Shown in pieces: positions 19,011-31,330 of a stretch of 32,013 nt of DNA. Source of the stretch: Elysia marginata (taxonomy: Eukaryota > Mollusca > Gastropoda > Plakobranchidae); the NCBI GenBank assembly GCA_019649035.1, contig BMAT01012746.1, positions 17,059 to 49,071 of the forward strand, read 5' to 3'. Under the pieces are notes generated by a model, which did no database searches, was not told the origin of the DNA, and worked only from the letters and a program-made list of their open reading frames with translations. The position numbers and the translations under genes were made by a program. Numbering within the stretch: the stretch's first letter is position 1; every line of letters begins with the position of its first letter.

Positions 19011-19487
19011 CTACTGCCTAAACTATTGAATACGAGTTTGTCATATTCTGGCAGCTTGATTTTCAACTAAGTGCCATATAAACATAAAACACTTTGGGTT
19101 CCAGGAAGTTTTTTTCTTAATTTTTCATTCTAAAAGACAGCTGGCGTGTTTTGCCTTAGAAAAGCACTTTAATTGTCTGGATTAAAAAATGTATGTCACT
19201 AGAAAACTTTCTATAGGGTTACCAAAAAACTGCAAATGTAGTTTTAGATAAGGTCTTTTGACTGTTTGTTGGCCTGCACTGCTGTCATAAACTTAGAGCA
19301 GATTTCAATAAAGTGGTTTGAAAAGATCACAAGTGATACATGCGAGAGAATTTTGTATTGATACATTCCTGAGAATTTTGTATCAAAGTGAAGGCTCCAA
19401 GTTTTAGAGAATCTAAACGGAAAACCAGTGTGCTCAATTCTAATTGCTATAGCATTGTTAAACAATGCATTGTTCCTACTTATATTG

Positions 19488-19830
19488 TACTGCTCAACTT
19501 AAGCTAAGAGCCACCTATAGTTTCAACCGCTTTTAAGCATACTACTAAATGGTCCTTTTTAGAAGCTGCGTTTTCATATAAACAGCATGATTAAATTGTT
19601 GATAAACTTTAAATTCATCCAAACAGTCCTCTTCCAAAGCCACCAATACGGCGCTCAGAAATAATTGGTCGAAAATTCGGTAAATTTCATTGACTCAATG
19701 ACTCTTTTAATTGCACATCACACAACTGTGCGATAAGCTCGGTAAAAAAGTAAAACCTTCATTATACAATTTGAGTCTGACTGAAACGACAGCAAGCAAA
19801 TTTTATAATAACAATAGCAGGAATGAAGCT
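19488..19830 (-). mobile_element. Mariner-like MITE, copy 2, inverted, one end undefined
   Basis: TA then CTGCTCAACTTAAGCTAAGA at 19488-19509 matches the inverted repeat of copy 1, followed by AAGAGCCACCTATAGTTTC. Similarity to the inverse of copy 1 continues to about 19810 (ATAAAATTTG..CGTTTCAGT). No matching inverted repeat is apparent at the other end, so that side is truncated or degraded. Confidence 0.55.
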
Positions 19831-20084
19831 ATTTTCTAGCGCCTCTTCCTACATGAACGCTTGAAGCTCTTTACAATAGTATGTCTACCCAAACAAGCAA
19901 TGCTGACAAAATGACAATTTTGTATAAAACATACTCCGTTAACAATTCGAACAAACAGAAGCAAAACAAAAGTTGCATTTACAAAAATTAAAGAAAAAAA
20001 AGGATATGCATTGACAATCAGTAGTTGAATAAATTTTTCGAGACAGACTAATTAAGGTCTTCATATAACGTGAACAAATCTGCT

Positions 20085-20118
20085 TTAGTTTTTTGTTTGT
20101 TTGTTTGCTTGTTTGTTT
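20085..20118. repeat. TTTG tetranucleotide repeat
   Basis: Repeated TTTGTTTG units with one GCTTG interruption, ending in TTTAAAAATC. Confidence 0.7.
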
Positions 20119-20519
20119 AAAAATCTTCAAGTTGACCATTTATTCTGTTAAGACAAGAAGTAACCCTAAACTTTTGTTGAGCAGTAAAGAATTTAACGGT
20201 AGGTGTGAATCTTTGTTTAAAATGTATGTATTTCAAGGTTGTAAACAACTCATGTGGAAAAGTAGTCGAATGACAAATTAAGCAGTGATTAAATGAGGAG
20301 CATAACCCAAGCCAGATGCGGAAAAATATGATATCAAAGATCATGTCTTTACTATTGTTTCGACGGTCAAGTGCTGCGTTGGTCAGTTAGTAAATCACAA
20401 GGCCAGTGCAAACGATCGAAACAGTACAATCACAGCAATACTTGATCTTTTCTCCGATGCATAATGTATCAAAATTTGTTGACATCGCTACTGTAACAGG
20501 AGTGCAAGCCATTGCGTAT

Positions 20520-20960
20520 GACCCGATCGGCGTTTATCAGGGCATTTAATTTCTCAATTATGTGTGCCTAGCCTACGCTCCTAGATGCATGTAGCTCGGC
20601 TTCTGGCCACCTACATTAATTTTCGTCAGTTTGGCCACAGTAACTGCCATACTGTCTTCCGTGGGCTGTGTCTGACTGTCTGGGTCTTGCGTGTGCTTAT
20701 TGGTATTAATAATGTCTGGCTCGTCGGTCCATGTTGACACAGCTCTTGGCCCTGATCCGGTCAATCATAGATATTGGCAGGACTTGTACAGACCTTTAAA
20801 GCCTGCTTGTCAGTCAAGCCGCTTTGCTTCTGAAGTGTGTGTTATCAGGTGCCATTTGCCGAACCGTAAAACTAGACTGACGTCTGAAGGCGCATGGTGG
20901 TTGTTGACGAATATTGATTTTAATTGCATACCGAAACCCGATAGCATAAGTCAATGAATG
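20520..20960. other. GC-richer island with open frames on both strands
   Basis: Base composition rises well above the flanks. On + an open frame from ATG 20712 to TGA at 20957 encodes MSGSSVHVDTALGPDPVN and onward. On - an open frame 20764-20573 includes ATG at 20650 in good context, reading MAVTVAKLTKIN up to a donor-like AAT|GTAGGT (20614). Neither product is recognisable. It may be a single exon of an unseen gene or a decayed mobile element. Confidence 0.25.
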
Positions 20961-21259
20961 TAGCAGGTGTTTTTGAAAAGCTTCTGTAAGAAAAAAAATT
21001 ATTGAATTTATTGACCGTTGTAAATTGTTTTAATTTCAGTCTATAGGTTGCCAAGTCTTTTGTTCATGAATAGCTTTGTTCTAATCCCTTTAAAGTTCAT
21101 TTGAAGTCCACTCGCCATTGAACACCGTTTCTAAAAAGTTAAACACGGAAAAGGGATGCCGCTATGAAGCGTTATGGTTGTGTGGAAGTCTTGCAACCTA
21201 TCGGAAAGACAAACCAGAGGAGCTAAATAGAATTTGATGAATATTTCAGTTGCTAGACT

Positions 21260-21425
21260 TAAATTATTATTATTGTTAGGCCTACATTCACTATCACTGC
21301 TATTGCCGCCGCGTTATGATAATGATGGTAATAATAAATAATAATGATAATAATAATAACAATTATATTTATAATAATAACAATAATAATCAATATAATG
21401 TAAAATTGGTGGTAATAATAAATGT
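21260..21425. repeat. ATT/AAT trinucleotide microsatellite, interrupted
   Basis: TTATTATTATTG near 21264 and a long run of AATAATAATGATAATAATAA units from 21327 to about 21425. The low-complexity minus-strand open frame through this region (Ile/Tyr/His runs) is an artefact of the repeat. Confidence 0.8.
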
Positions 21426-21995
21426 TCGTAGTAAGAAGAAATATTAACAGACAGACAACCCCCAAGAAAAATGAATGATTGGTTTTCTTCTCTTTTTTTT
21501 TAATGGTCGATTGACAGCCCGTTACTTCTACCACCGATTTCCTCGGCATTGGGTCAAATCTTTCTCTTGAATGAGTGAGAATCTTGACATAGCATCTAGG
21601 CTCAAAATGGCAATTACTATTATGCAGAAATGGTCCGCCGCTCCTGTATTTCCGGTGTACAATAACTACTGTGCCAATAACACAGCAAGATCAAAGCTTC
21701 GATCGCAGTAAATTTTACTCTGCAGGTGTGGGGAGTATTACCATTATTTCTCCAATTCTAATACAAGTTGCCAGCGTGGCTATAAAGGGGTGTGGGCTTT
21801 GTGGTGTGGTTCCTATATATTTTTCATTTTAGTTCAAGAATTTCCCCTTACTTTTAACTTTTTTTTTCGATATACCGGGTATTAGCTCATACTTATGATA
21901 ATGTTTCTGAAACCTCACAGTGTGTGTGTGTGGAGGGGGGGGGTAGTTTTGACTATTTTTGCAGCTGACATTGTTGCTGAAAAACTAGACCGGTT

Positions 21996-22019
21996 GTTTT
22001 TTGTTTTGTTTTGTTTTGT
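21996..22019. repeat. TTTTG pentanucleotide repeat
   Basis: Short run of TTTTG units, preceded about 50 bp earlier by a G-run (GTGTGTGTGGAGGGGGGGGG near 21920-21943). Confidence 0.65.
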
Positions 22020-22250
22020 TAGAAAACAGAATCGCCTACAGATACACTTTCATTTGAAAAAAAAAAGAATTAAATTAGTAAACGCCATTATTTAAAAGAA
22101 AATGAGCCATGTGTATTTTAAAATTTTGACGCAATGACATAATAAATACATCTTAATAACAAAAAAGTAAACAAAAACGTTATCATTAAAAGGTAAATAC
22201 ATGCAGAAAGAGGGGAAAAGCTCAGTGGTGGCAAGAAGCAGAGGTCTTTT

Positions 22251-22252
<2 letters not shown>

Positions 22253-22281
<29 letters not shown>
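22253..22281. repeat. Poly-T tract (29 T)
   Basis: Uninterrupted T-run preceded by TTTTTC. It could be the A-tail of a decayed minus-strand retroposon, but no tRNA-like head is evident to the right within 400 bp. Confidence 0.75.
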
Positions 22282-23070
22282 GGCAGAACGCAAAATTGCG
22301 AGTAGCCTACTATTTATCTGTCTTTTGAAATAGTTACCAAACTCAGTCAATGTTATTCGGAAAGTTCAGAAAATCCATTCTGGCAGACTTAATGGATACA
22401 TGGGGAGTTTGATATGAACCATCACATGAAACTAAGGAAAGCTATCGCATTTAATGGAGTCTGTGATTAAGGGCGGGGTTTATCGTCGCATGTATTAAAA
22501 CAGTGATACAGAACATCGGGATTTATTTCTACTTCCTTCGAATTTAACAGCTCTATCAGAAGCTTTATTTATTGATGTATCTCTTATAAACTACAGCGAT
22601 GTGGTTGATTATTTAGTATGTGTGAGTGTATTTACCTTTTTGGAGTGAGGTGCGCGTGTCCACTATAGCCTACATAGTAAAAACAGCGCCTTCAAACGCC
22701 AGCCTTTCAATGTGCTGACTGAGGGGTTTGCTAAAAACGAGGTGTGTTGGTGAGGGGAGTAGCCGGGGGAGTAGGAATGTTGCATTTGCACAGTCATATC
22801 TGGCCTGACGTAGGCCATTTTCATGTGAAGGTTGAATCAACCAATTCTGTAGCAACATCACAAAATGTCTTTTCGTTGAATTCTGACGTTTAGAGATAAA
22901 TTCTCTGAAAGGGGTTTAAAATCAATTTAAGTAACGAAAATATTTTTTCATGTCTTGATTATGACCATCATCATTTTATTTGGAAGATAGGGAATCATAG
23001 AGAAACATTCTTAAAAAAGGAGGAAAACGCGTTTATAGGCCAATTATTTCCAGCTTTAATTTCAATGATT

Positions 23071-23219
23071 TCATAGTTGTATACTATGATTTACAATAAC
23101 AATATATATGTTAAATTCAAATTATATGAACGTTAAATACAGACCAAGAAAAAAATTATGTCAAATTTTTACCCTTAAAAGCTATACTCGACTCATTTTG
23201 TGATGTTGCCACAAAAGCC
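23071..23219 (+). repeat. Dispersed repeat block, copy A
   Basis: Shares GTTGTATACTATGATT, AACGTTAAAT, TTTTTACCCTTAAA and ACTCGACTCAT in the same order with 23772-23885. Copy A carries about 29 extra bases after the ATGATT segment. A shorter relative of the right end (CCGACTCATTTGGACTGGTTGC) is near 12360. Element type unknown. Confidence 0.55.
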
Positions 23220-23261
23220 GGCTGCCTATTACATGTCTTATTTCCAGTTTCAATTTCAACT

Positions 23262-23290
23262 ATTTCAATTCAATTCAATTCAAGTTTATT
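23262..23290. repeat. ATTCA pentamer repeat with retroposon-like flank
   Basis: TTCAATTCAATTCAATTCAA followed by GTTTATTCAGTTAATACAAAG. Short AATTC-type repeats beside TTTATT are common at 3' ends of LINE/SINE copies lying on the minus strand; no further retroposon sequence was identified. Confidence 0.4.
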
Positions 23291-23427
23291 CAGTTAATAC
23301 AAAGTTACAGTAGTGCATAGATGAAAATAAGCAATGCTCAGTCAGGCTGACAGATTCAAACATTATGAATATTATAGTAAAGTGCACTATTATAGGTTAT
23401 CAATACATGTAATAAAGAAATGAAATG

Positions 23428-23456
<29 letters not shown>
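23428..23456. repeat. (CT)n microsatellite
   Basis: Perfect CT dinucleotide run of about 14 units, followed after CGCTCTTTTC by imperfect CTAT/CTCT units to about 23485. Confidence 0.9.
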
Positions 23457-23459
<3 letters not shown>

Positions 23460-23771
23460 CTTTTCCTATCTCTATCTCTCTCTATCTGCGTAGCATTTCT
23501 ATCTTTTGTCACAGCGAAAAAGAAATGTATGCACTCCTCTTATTACATCCCGCTCAACGAAACACCCCATCCTAATGTGTCCTTCATTTAATCAAAAGAT
23601 TCAATTAGAATAATCTCTTAACTCTAGTTCTATTAAAATGATTTACGGATTGGGGAAAGAGGCTATTTACTAATCGTTTATTTCCTTTGAACGCTCTTAG
23701 TCTTCGCCCGTGGGGTAAAAAAATTAAAACATTTTCTTGTTGGGTGGGTGTCATCTAACAGCATGCTCTTT

Positions 23772-23885
23772 CTGTGGTTGTATACTATGATTCAAGATAC
23801 AAACGTTAAATGCAAGTCAAGAAATTTTTTGTCAATTTTTTACCCTTAAAGGGGCTAAACTCGACTCATGTTGTGGTGCCGTCAC
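23772..23885 (+). repeat. Dispersed repeat block, copy B
   Basis: Direct-orientation partner of 23071-23219, about 700 bp downstream. The copies diverge by substitutions and one length difference, so this is not a recent duplication. Confidence 0.55.
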
Positions 23886-24239
23886 ACTATTGGTATCCGT
23901 CACGGTATGTGTGATATTATGGCAAAATACCGAGGACAATCGCTATCACTCAGCCTGATGCTAGGGATTATATGGGATTCGAAGGAACTACTGTGTTGCA
24001 CGCTCAGTATGTCTAAACCGAATACCTATGCCGTTAAGAACTGGGTATTTGAACTTTCCAGCCCAAAGAACCTGGTGGCCGTGGCATTCAGATGAGATGG
24101 ATTTTGGATGTTGAATTTCTTTAAAGTCTCTAAAAATTCGCGTGCCTCCAGCGATGATCATACACGAGCAATCCAAGGTAAAATACTCTTGATGCCTAGT
24201 TTTGATAAAGGGAAAACTCACCCGAAAATCTGAAATTTG

Positions 24240-24600
24240 AAATGAGACGCAACAGGCAAGATGTCTGTTGTTCAGGTTTTACATGCACTACATGAATTGT
24301 TTCAGGTATAAAAAAAAAGGGGGGGGGCTGTTGTGTTTCTTGAAGAGACTGCTGGACGGCCACAGCCATTTTGACATTATCTCGGATCGATTGGTCCTAT
24401 CGAAGAAATTCAATGCCGCCATACTGCGGCGGTCATGCGTCACTGACCCATGGAAAAGAAGAATTGTGATGTTCAAAAAGCGATCAGTAGGCACTGTGGT
24501 TGAATGGTGGGTCAAATTAATGAACATTTAAAGTTAGGTAAACTCACCGTCCATGCACGGGCGATGAAATAAAATATGACCGGAGAAATTTCTCTTTAGG
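24240..24600. other. GC-richer patch with promoter-like motifs
   Basis: Holds A- and G-runs (24310-24327), an inverted CCAAT (GATTGGTCC near 24388), GCCGCCATACTGCGGCGG (24415-24432, a small palindrome) and TGCGTCAC (24437-24444). Open frames exist on both strands but neither is recognisable. Equally consistent with a CpG-containing promoter or with mobile-element debris. Confidence 0.2.
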
Positions 24601-26880
24601 ATACGTGAATGCAACAGAACCTTGGTGAATATAAATTTAACCCCACCTCTCTTTGGAATATGCAATTGTTTTGCTAAACCGGAGATAAGACATCGCTAAT
24701 TCATCGTCTCTATTGTTGACAGTTATGCGATAGAATTTCCTTTTTTCTTCACACACATTTGAAGGGTTCGAGTCGACTATGGGTCCAATACTGCTTTAGG
24801 TTTATTTACATCGGCCGTGTTAAAGGACTCTACGGGAAATACATTCAGGACGCGATTAAAAAAAAAGCTAAGAAGTCAGAGACCTGACATGCTAACAATA
24901 AAGTTGGGGAATAATGACAAAATTATTACCTTACCTAAAGGGATACCATGATTGTCTGAAGTTAGACCGCGGTCGATCTTATGGATTCAAGAGCGCCCTG
25001 AATAAAATCTGTGCATAAATGTAGCAGTTGTTGGCCAGTCTTTATTGTGCAAATTCTTTTTTTTGTGTTTGTGTGTGTGGAGGGAGGAGGATCTAAAATA
25101 GAAATTAGACTATAGCTTCAAAATTTAAATGGATAACAAAAGCGTACTAAAACTTGTTTCAATTCCGTGAAAGAGCGCGGACTGGCCTTTACTGAACAGG
25201 TCGATTTTTATCCCACAGACAAAATTTCAAGCTTGCAGACACCTTTGAAATTATTGTCAGTTTAATTCAGGGTAAAGAAACTTAATATGGCCAGTTTTGT
25301 AAGGTAGATAAACAGCGAACATAACTGCATAACTAAAGTAGGAGGTGGGTACACGTTTCTTTGTGTCTAATTACTAACAACAAAAAAAGATTTATATTTT
25401 TTCTGTGAACAAAATAAGTCAGAGCGTTGGCGGTCCTGCAGATTTTTTTCCTTAATAATTCATGAGACATCGATGTTTCAGATTTCTCCCTTTTCTGCAA
25501 TACATAATTATCGGCAAAAGGCGGATGCAGTTACTGACCATACTGTAAATAAAGTTCAACCGAGTTGAATTTCTAAAACGTTCGAGATTTTTGTCATACT
25601 GATGACGCCTTCCGAGTTTGCTGCACTTTAAAAAGATTAACGTAAACACTGTATGTAGTCACTCAATACTTAATGCGTTGAAATGGTTGGTTTTGGTTTC
25701 AAAATGTCCGCTTGAAATGCAATTATTTTTAATTTTCCCTAGACCGTAATTATTTTTCACTCTAATGAAACTAATTATATTTGGGCCAATCCTGCAGAAA
25801 ATTTGAAGGATATGTTATTTTTAGTAAAACATAGAATATAAAGGTAGAACGTTGTAACTTACACAATTTATTGGACTGCGTTTCGTTAAAAGATATCTGT
25901 ATTCTAAACAAATCTTTGTCATGGTCAAGATGCTTTTATTTTTATATATATATATTATTAAGGGTTTTTTAATTGTCCTTCATGTCTTTGGGTTCGTTGC
26001 AATGTGCTTTTTTATGCTGACTAGTCTAGCAGATTACTGGGGTTTAAAACAAGTTCATGCCTTTCATTATAAAGGGTTCGGTTGAACATCAGATCTTATC
26101 TACAAGAGCCACAAGTCTTGGTCTGTGAAGATGCATTTTGATAGGCATGACTGAGTAAATTGTTTAAGATAACGTCAGAATGTTTAGATTTTTGTTTACC
26201 TCACAGTTTTGTCACTTCTGATGACGCCACTACATACTAATTATGAACATATCAATCATCAACATTTCGCTCGTGGTCTCTGACGTACTCTTCTTCTGTC
26301 GCATCCTTCCTTATTTACCGTATGTACATTTTTTTGTGAACCCCGAAATCATAATTTTCAGTTGGCAGTATTTGTAACAAACAAGATTAGTTATTGAAAA
26401 CCTTTTCGAAATAATCGGGCCGCCCTACTGGGTTTTACCAGACCTTTGTGGAGAGCTATAGGGCAATAAATTATTATCACCTGGGACTGATAGTAAATAG
26501 GAAAAGGCGCTAAATCTTTTTCGATCTTTAGAGCATTGATTTTTCTTATCAACTCTCAATGAACCTTAGCTCATGTAAAATTAAAGCCCTCGAAAAACAT
26601 GATTGACATATCACCTCCCCCTCTCCCCACCAAGATAAGATATTTATTGGCTTTTCATATTATTATGTCACTACTACTTACTATAAAAAATAGGACGTTA
26701 CTTCTAATCCCAGAAGCATGAAGTATATTGCGAAAAGCTGATTTTCAAAACAAAGTAACCATGATCAATCTATGACAGAGATACCTGCTGTAAGGTTACA
26801 GAATTATTCGGGCCAGCTATTCCACGGAAAACATTTAAATAGAACCATCTAATGCAGTACAAAAGCTGCCGTGTGTTAGG
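24601..26880. other. Intergenic DNA, nothing recognised
   Basis: AT-rich, with short frames only and a TATATATATA tract near 25944. No splice-supported exon seen. Confidence 0.35.
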
Positions 26881-26904
26881 AGGATAAGCTGCATACGTGG
26901 CCTT

Positions 26905-27183
26905 TTGCCCTTTATGGAAAGCCTGGGGCCGGCAGGAGTAGATCATCTGCTTAAAACCAGATCTGTTGTTATTCTTCGAAAATTATTAGGAAAGGGGGTA
27001 GAGTGGTGGGTAAAAAACCAAGACGATTTAGACACTTTCTGCGAAAGGAGAACAAAACAAAAGGCAGGCTGTATACGAAATGACCTAACACACCCTTTAT
27101 GGACAGAGTTAAGCACGAGAGTCATCGAGTGTAGTGGGAGACTAAGGGCCCCAAAAGTAAGAACACAGAGATCTATACGCTAA
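26905..27183 (+). other. 92-codon open frame of unknown status
   Basis: ATG 26905 to TAA at 27183 with balanced composition (segments LGKGVEWWVKNQDDLDTF and LTHPLWTELSTRVIEC). GC is a little above the flanks. There is no Kozak-like context, no conserved motif I can name, and no flanking exon. It may be a fossil of a transposon ORF or chance. Confidence 0.2.
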
Positions 27184-27674
27184 GTCGTTTATACCTAGAT
27201 CGATTTCGTTACACAATAAAAATTTGAAAAGAAAATGCCCTACGATCTAGATCTAAATACTCCATAGTCATATTGCCAATAATCCTACTGTTTAGTTATG
27301 AGTTAGTATTTTACTGTATACCCATGAATTTTCAATATTACTTTTTAGCGTTTAAGCTGAATGAATGGATTGGATCGTTTTATGCTTATAGATTATGCAG
27401 ATTTTACTATAATAATGCTACGAAAATACTTTGATTGCGTTTTAGTTGCTTAAGAGTGTGGTATTAGTATATATAGATAATTATTATAATAGGGACTGTG
27501 ATTCAAAGTTAATAATTCATACTAACATTTTAAGTTATACGTTTTATGCCTATGTTCATAACGGTTTGTTTTCTTATGAGGAGCTTGACCAAAGAATTTC
27601 CCATAGTGGGATCAATAAAGAATTTGGCTCTTGAGTTCGGAGCCAATCATTGTTTAAATTAGTATCCTCTTCTC

Positions 27675-27690
27675 NCCCCCCCCCCCCCCC
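27675..27690. other. Ambiguous base at the start of a C homopolymer
   Basis: N at 27675 followed by 15 C. This is the only unresolved base in the window and marks a length-uncertain homopolymer. Any frame read across it is unreliable. Confidence 0.9.
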
Positions 27691-29228
27691 ACTCATGTTC
27701 ACATGTTCACTTCTTCTCTGCCAAAGATGCCCCTTTATCAGTTTACAAATAGCACGCACATTGAACGAGCGTATAATGAGGCGTTTCAGACTGGATTTCG
27801 ATTCTAGATCTACTCTTGTCTCAGAGTATGACCCTCTGTGTGTCTTGGTTCATTCAAAGACTGGCTCTAAAAATCTAGAACTAGTTGTACCTTTCTCTTA
27901 CGTGACAATGTCTTCGATCTCATGACCTTGCGCTATCTTGCTCAGCAAGTGAATTATTCACTCAGTAAATAAAGCCAAGCCTACTGATAGCCTAATTGTA
28001 TAGGTTTTGGGGTCACGCAAAACTTCTCATGTGCTACTAACAGATTTTTTTTCCATTCTCGCTTCTGTTTTCTTTTAACACCCATTACGCCTATTATGTA
28101 TACATACTAAATTTATTTTTTTTTACGCAAAAAGAAGAGACTGACGGCAAACTAACGTTCAATCTTCCCATTTTCTTAATATTTTTGGGAGTATGAGCAC
28201 TGGACTGATAGCGGCTGTTTAACCCACAAGCTATCAACCATTTCTTTGCTTTTTAACTGCAACTTGGTGGCAGACGAGATGAGTTCGAAGCTTGTTTGAA
28301 GTTCACAACACAGGCATAGGTCTACTTTCTCAGCGGACAAAATGTACTCCCATTCAAAAAGACAGTACTAACCCGGCGAGTCTGTAAACAAGAGGATCTC
28401 GCATTCATTTCAGGGAGTTTTATACTGATGCTGTTTTGCACCTTTTCCCTCAGAAACTGTGCTACAGTTGTTTTCAGTATTCGAGTCATCGGGGAAAGCT
28501 AACAGACTTTTAAATTAATAAGGTATAAATAACACCTGCGCAAACTTTATGCCTTTGGATAGACTGGAAGGAGCGTAGTTTAAAATATATTGACACAATT
28601 AAAAAAAAAAACTAGAGCTAGCCTCGGATATTTACTTGTACAAACATAGAAAGAAGAAACTGTCCTACATAGCTGGATCAATTCTAACGTCCTAGGTGCC
28701 CTTAAACTTTCTTTGTAATTCACTTGACAAACATAGCATTCACCCTGTTGGGGTGAAACGTGAAGGATTTAATAAACTTAACATCTGACCCTAAACCCTC
28801 CCGTAAATCTTTTTTTTTCTCTGGCTGGTTTGAATGCTTTCGCTGTTGGTGTCGCATTATACATTTAGGCTTTTTTTCTAGAGCCTTTCAATTGATTTTG
28901 TCTTTAAGTGTGCCGTTCAAGAAAATGTGTTCATTCGTCTCAAAGGAACTGAATTGTGCATGGGACACCAGAACGTTTGATTTTAGCGAGTGTATATTGG
29001 TGGATATTTTACCCTTTCTCTGCTATTTTATAGGCAGTCGAGAAAAAAAATTACAATAAAAATTTGTTTAAATGTTCCTTTACACTTTTAATAGCCTTTC
29101 CATCGTATTAATATCGATATTTATTGATTGCACTTTCATTGTGGTGGTTATGAAAAACTTAAATGGCTGGTGCAAGATACCTGCTGTTTTAAACGAAAAT
29201 GATTGAAGCCTTCTAAACACGAGAAAAA

Positions 29229-29282
29229 AAAAGAAAGAGAGGCGGGAGAGAGAGAGAGAAGGAGGGGGAAGAGAGAGAGAGC
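29229..29282. repeat. GA-rich microsatellite
   Basis: Purine tract of AAAGAAAGAGAGGCGGGAGA followed by GA units and GGAGGGGGAAGAGAGAGAGA. Gives a Ser/Leu/Pro artefact frame on the minus strand. Confidence 0.8.
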
Positions 29283-31303
29283 ATTTGTCGAGGTACACAT
29301 TGTTTTTTGTTCTTTTCCGAAACAGTTTTAAGTTACGTAAAATGATTCATTTATTATTTTTATCCTTTAATTTTGAATTAGAAAATATCTTTGTCAATTG
29401 TTCTTTAAGAAAATTAATCTTATGCTTCATTGTTTTGTTTCCCGCTTAAAGTTAAACCCTACAACGAAAATGGTCGTTATAAAAACCTTCTTAGACATTT
29501 GTTGTCCGATAAATACTACTAGAGTTTGAAAAAAGATTACAATTTTATTCAAAGTTTAAAATGCCACCCCCACCTCCCGCTTTGGGCATAGCCATGCAAC
29601 CACAAAGGAATTGTGACGTTTGCCAAAAACAATTGTCAAGCTAACATCAATGATGTTTTTGTTCGAGCCCTCGTGATTATTAGGCTGCAAATCGATTAAA
29701 CTGAGCTGTAAGCTGTGAAGAAAGATACGTTATTCTAATATTTTATTTGTATCAGATAGATCATTAGAGAGCTTTTACAGCTACATGTATTGGCTTTTCT
29801 TTTTTTGAAAGTTTTTTCCCAATGCGTTTGATGTCTTTTTCGCGACTGAAAATACCAAGTACCACGACTCATCTCCCTGTTTCCTCTAGCTAATTTGTTT
29901 CTAGGGTTCAGGTGTTTAAAATGGCAATGATATTCGCAGCGAGCTGACTCTAATAAACGTCTTGCAGCCAGTGCGATTGAGTTGGTTGTCGGGAAGAATA
30001 GTTTTGCGAAAACGCCTTAAATAAGAAAGATTAAATATTTAATTACACTTTTTTCTATACTTTATATCAAAAGAATATTTTATCCCCTTCCATAAAGTTG
30101 TGATAATTTAATTTAGTTTTAACGCTAAAAGCTGAGAAATACGCATCACTGCTTTGCCACATTCTACTCAATCTCACTGGTTGCAAGACAAATGGACTTT
30201 GAACTAATGAAAAGCAATGAGTTGGCCACTTTCCGCGAATACCCTGCCATGTCCTTTTTTCCCACAGTATTATTCGTCCAAACATTTCTGTCTGTTTACT
30301 AGTTTGTGTGTTCAAGGTTGAAGGTGCCTAACTAATGTAAAGGAACGAATTTATTAGCCAATAAATCACCTCGCGCCGAGTCTTGATCAACTTCAAGTCT
30401 CCTCAGTGCACCAGTCATTATACATAAACCTGGTGTCATGTGTGCTTGAATTAAGGCCTATGCACGAATGCAATTGCTTGCTTCTTTTGTATCATTGTAA
30501 TTTACGAGTATTTAGGCCGTTTTGTAACAACGATTGACCCTTGGCGACTTCGTGCTCAATGATCCGTGCAGAATTAGAGGATTAAAAGACCTACCGTATT
30601 GTGACCATTTTAGTTTCCTATGTATAAGGGTTTTAGAGGGTCTAGAACCCATGCGAGATCGAACGTAAGCCTGCACATTGTAATCTGGTTACGCAAAACA
30701 TACCCCTAGAAGCAAGGTCTTTGGGTCAATTTTAGAAGAATAATCTAGTATTGTTACATGCAGTTGGGTGATTTTAGCGCCCAGAATATGTTTGAGAATA
30801 GAACACGATGCGAATGTTGTTTAGCGTGACTTAGGCCCCAGTTGTCGCACAGTCGGTGAGACTAGCCCCTGATAATTGGCTTTGATAAATAAAACCCATT
30901 GTGTTTAATACATAAAAATCCAGCAAGTTGGGCAGTGTTAAGGCTCAAGATTTAATGACAGAGTGATAAGACCGTGAATTAAACAAGGATTTCATACCAA
31001 CCTATTTTAAATAAGCAGCCACACAGCTAAGCTCAAAAGCTACACGATCCATTACTCATTTTGTCCTTCCATCACAGAGAATTTTAGTGAAGTCTTCACC
31101 TTTGAGAAGAACTCTAATTTTAAGCTAAGCCTCTCTGTTAGACTTGCTTTGTTCCTAATTATATTTTTGTAGCACAATTATAATGAAGATACGGATATAT
31201 TTCTGTCTGGGTGTGTAGATCCAGGTTCCATCGGCTTTATTAATTTTGAAGTTGTAATACCTAAAAAAGGCAGTAACATGGTTGTGTTGTTATGGAGAAA
31301 TAC

Positions 31304-31330
31304 GAGTTGTTGTTGTTGTTTTTTGTTGTT
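31304..31330. repeat. GTT trinucleotide repeat
   Basis: GAGTTGTTGTTGTTGTTTTT followed by TGTTGTTATATG. Produces a Gln-run artefact on the minus strand. Confidence 0.65.

Noticed and set aside
21259..21549. 96-codon open frame on -
   Set aside because: Ile/Tyr/His run is a translation of an ATT microsatellite.
24400..27125. Shared EWWVK-type peptide between frames at 24.5 and 27.0 kb
   Set aside because: DNA similarity is about what chance would give beyond GTGGTGGGT-like bases, so no common element was claimed.
27574..27925. Open frames on both strands near 27.6-27.9 kb
   Set aside because: They cross an N and a 15-C homopolymer of uncertain length, so the frame cannot be trusted.
29080..29298. 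72-codon open frame on -
   Set aside because: The Ser/Leu/Pro/Phe run reads a GA-rich microsatellite.
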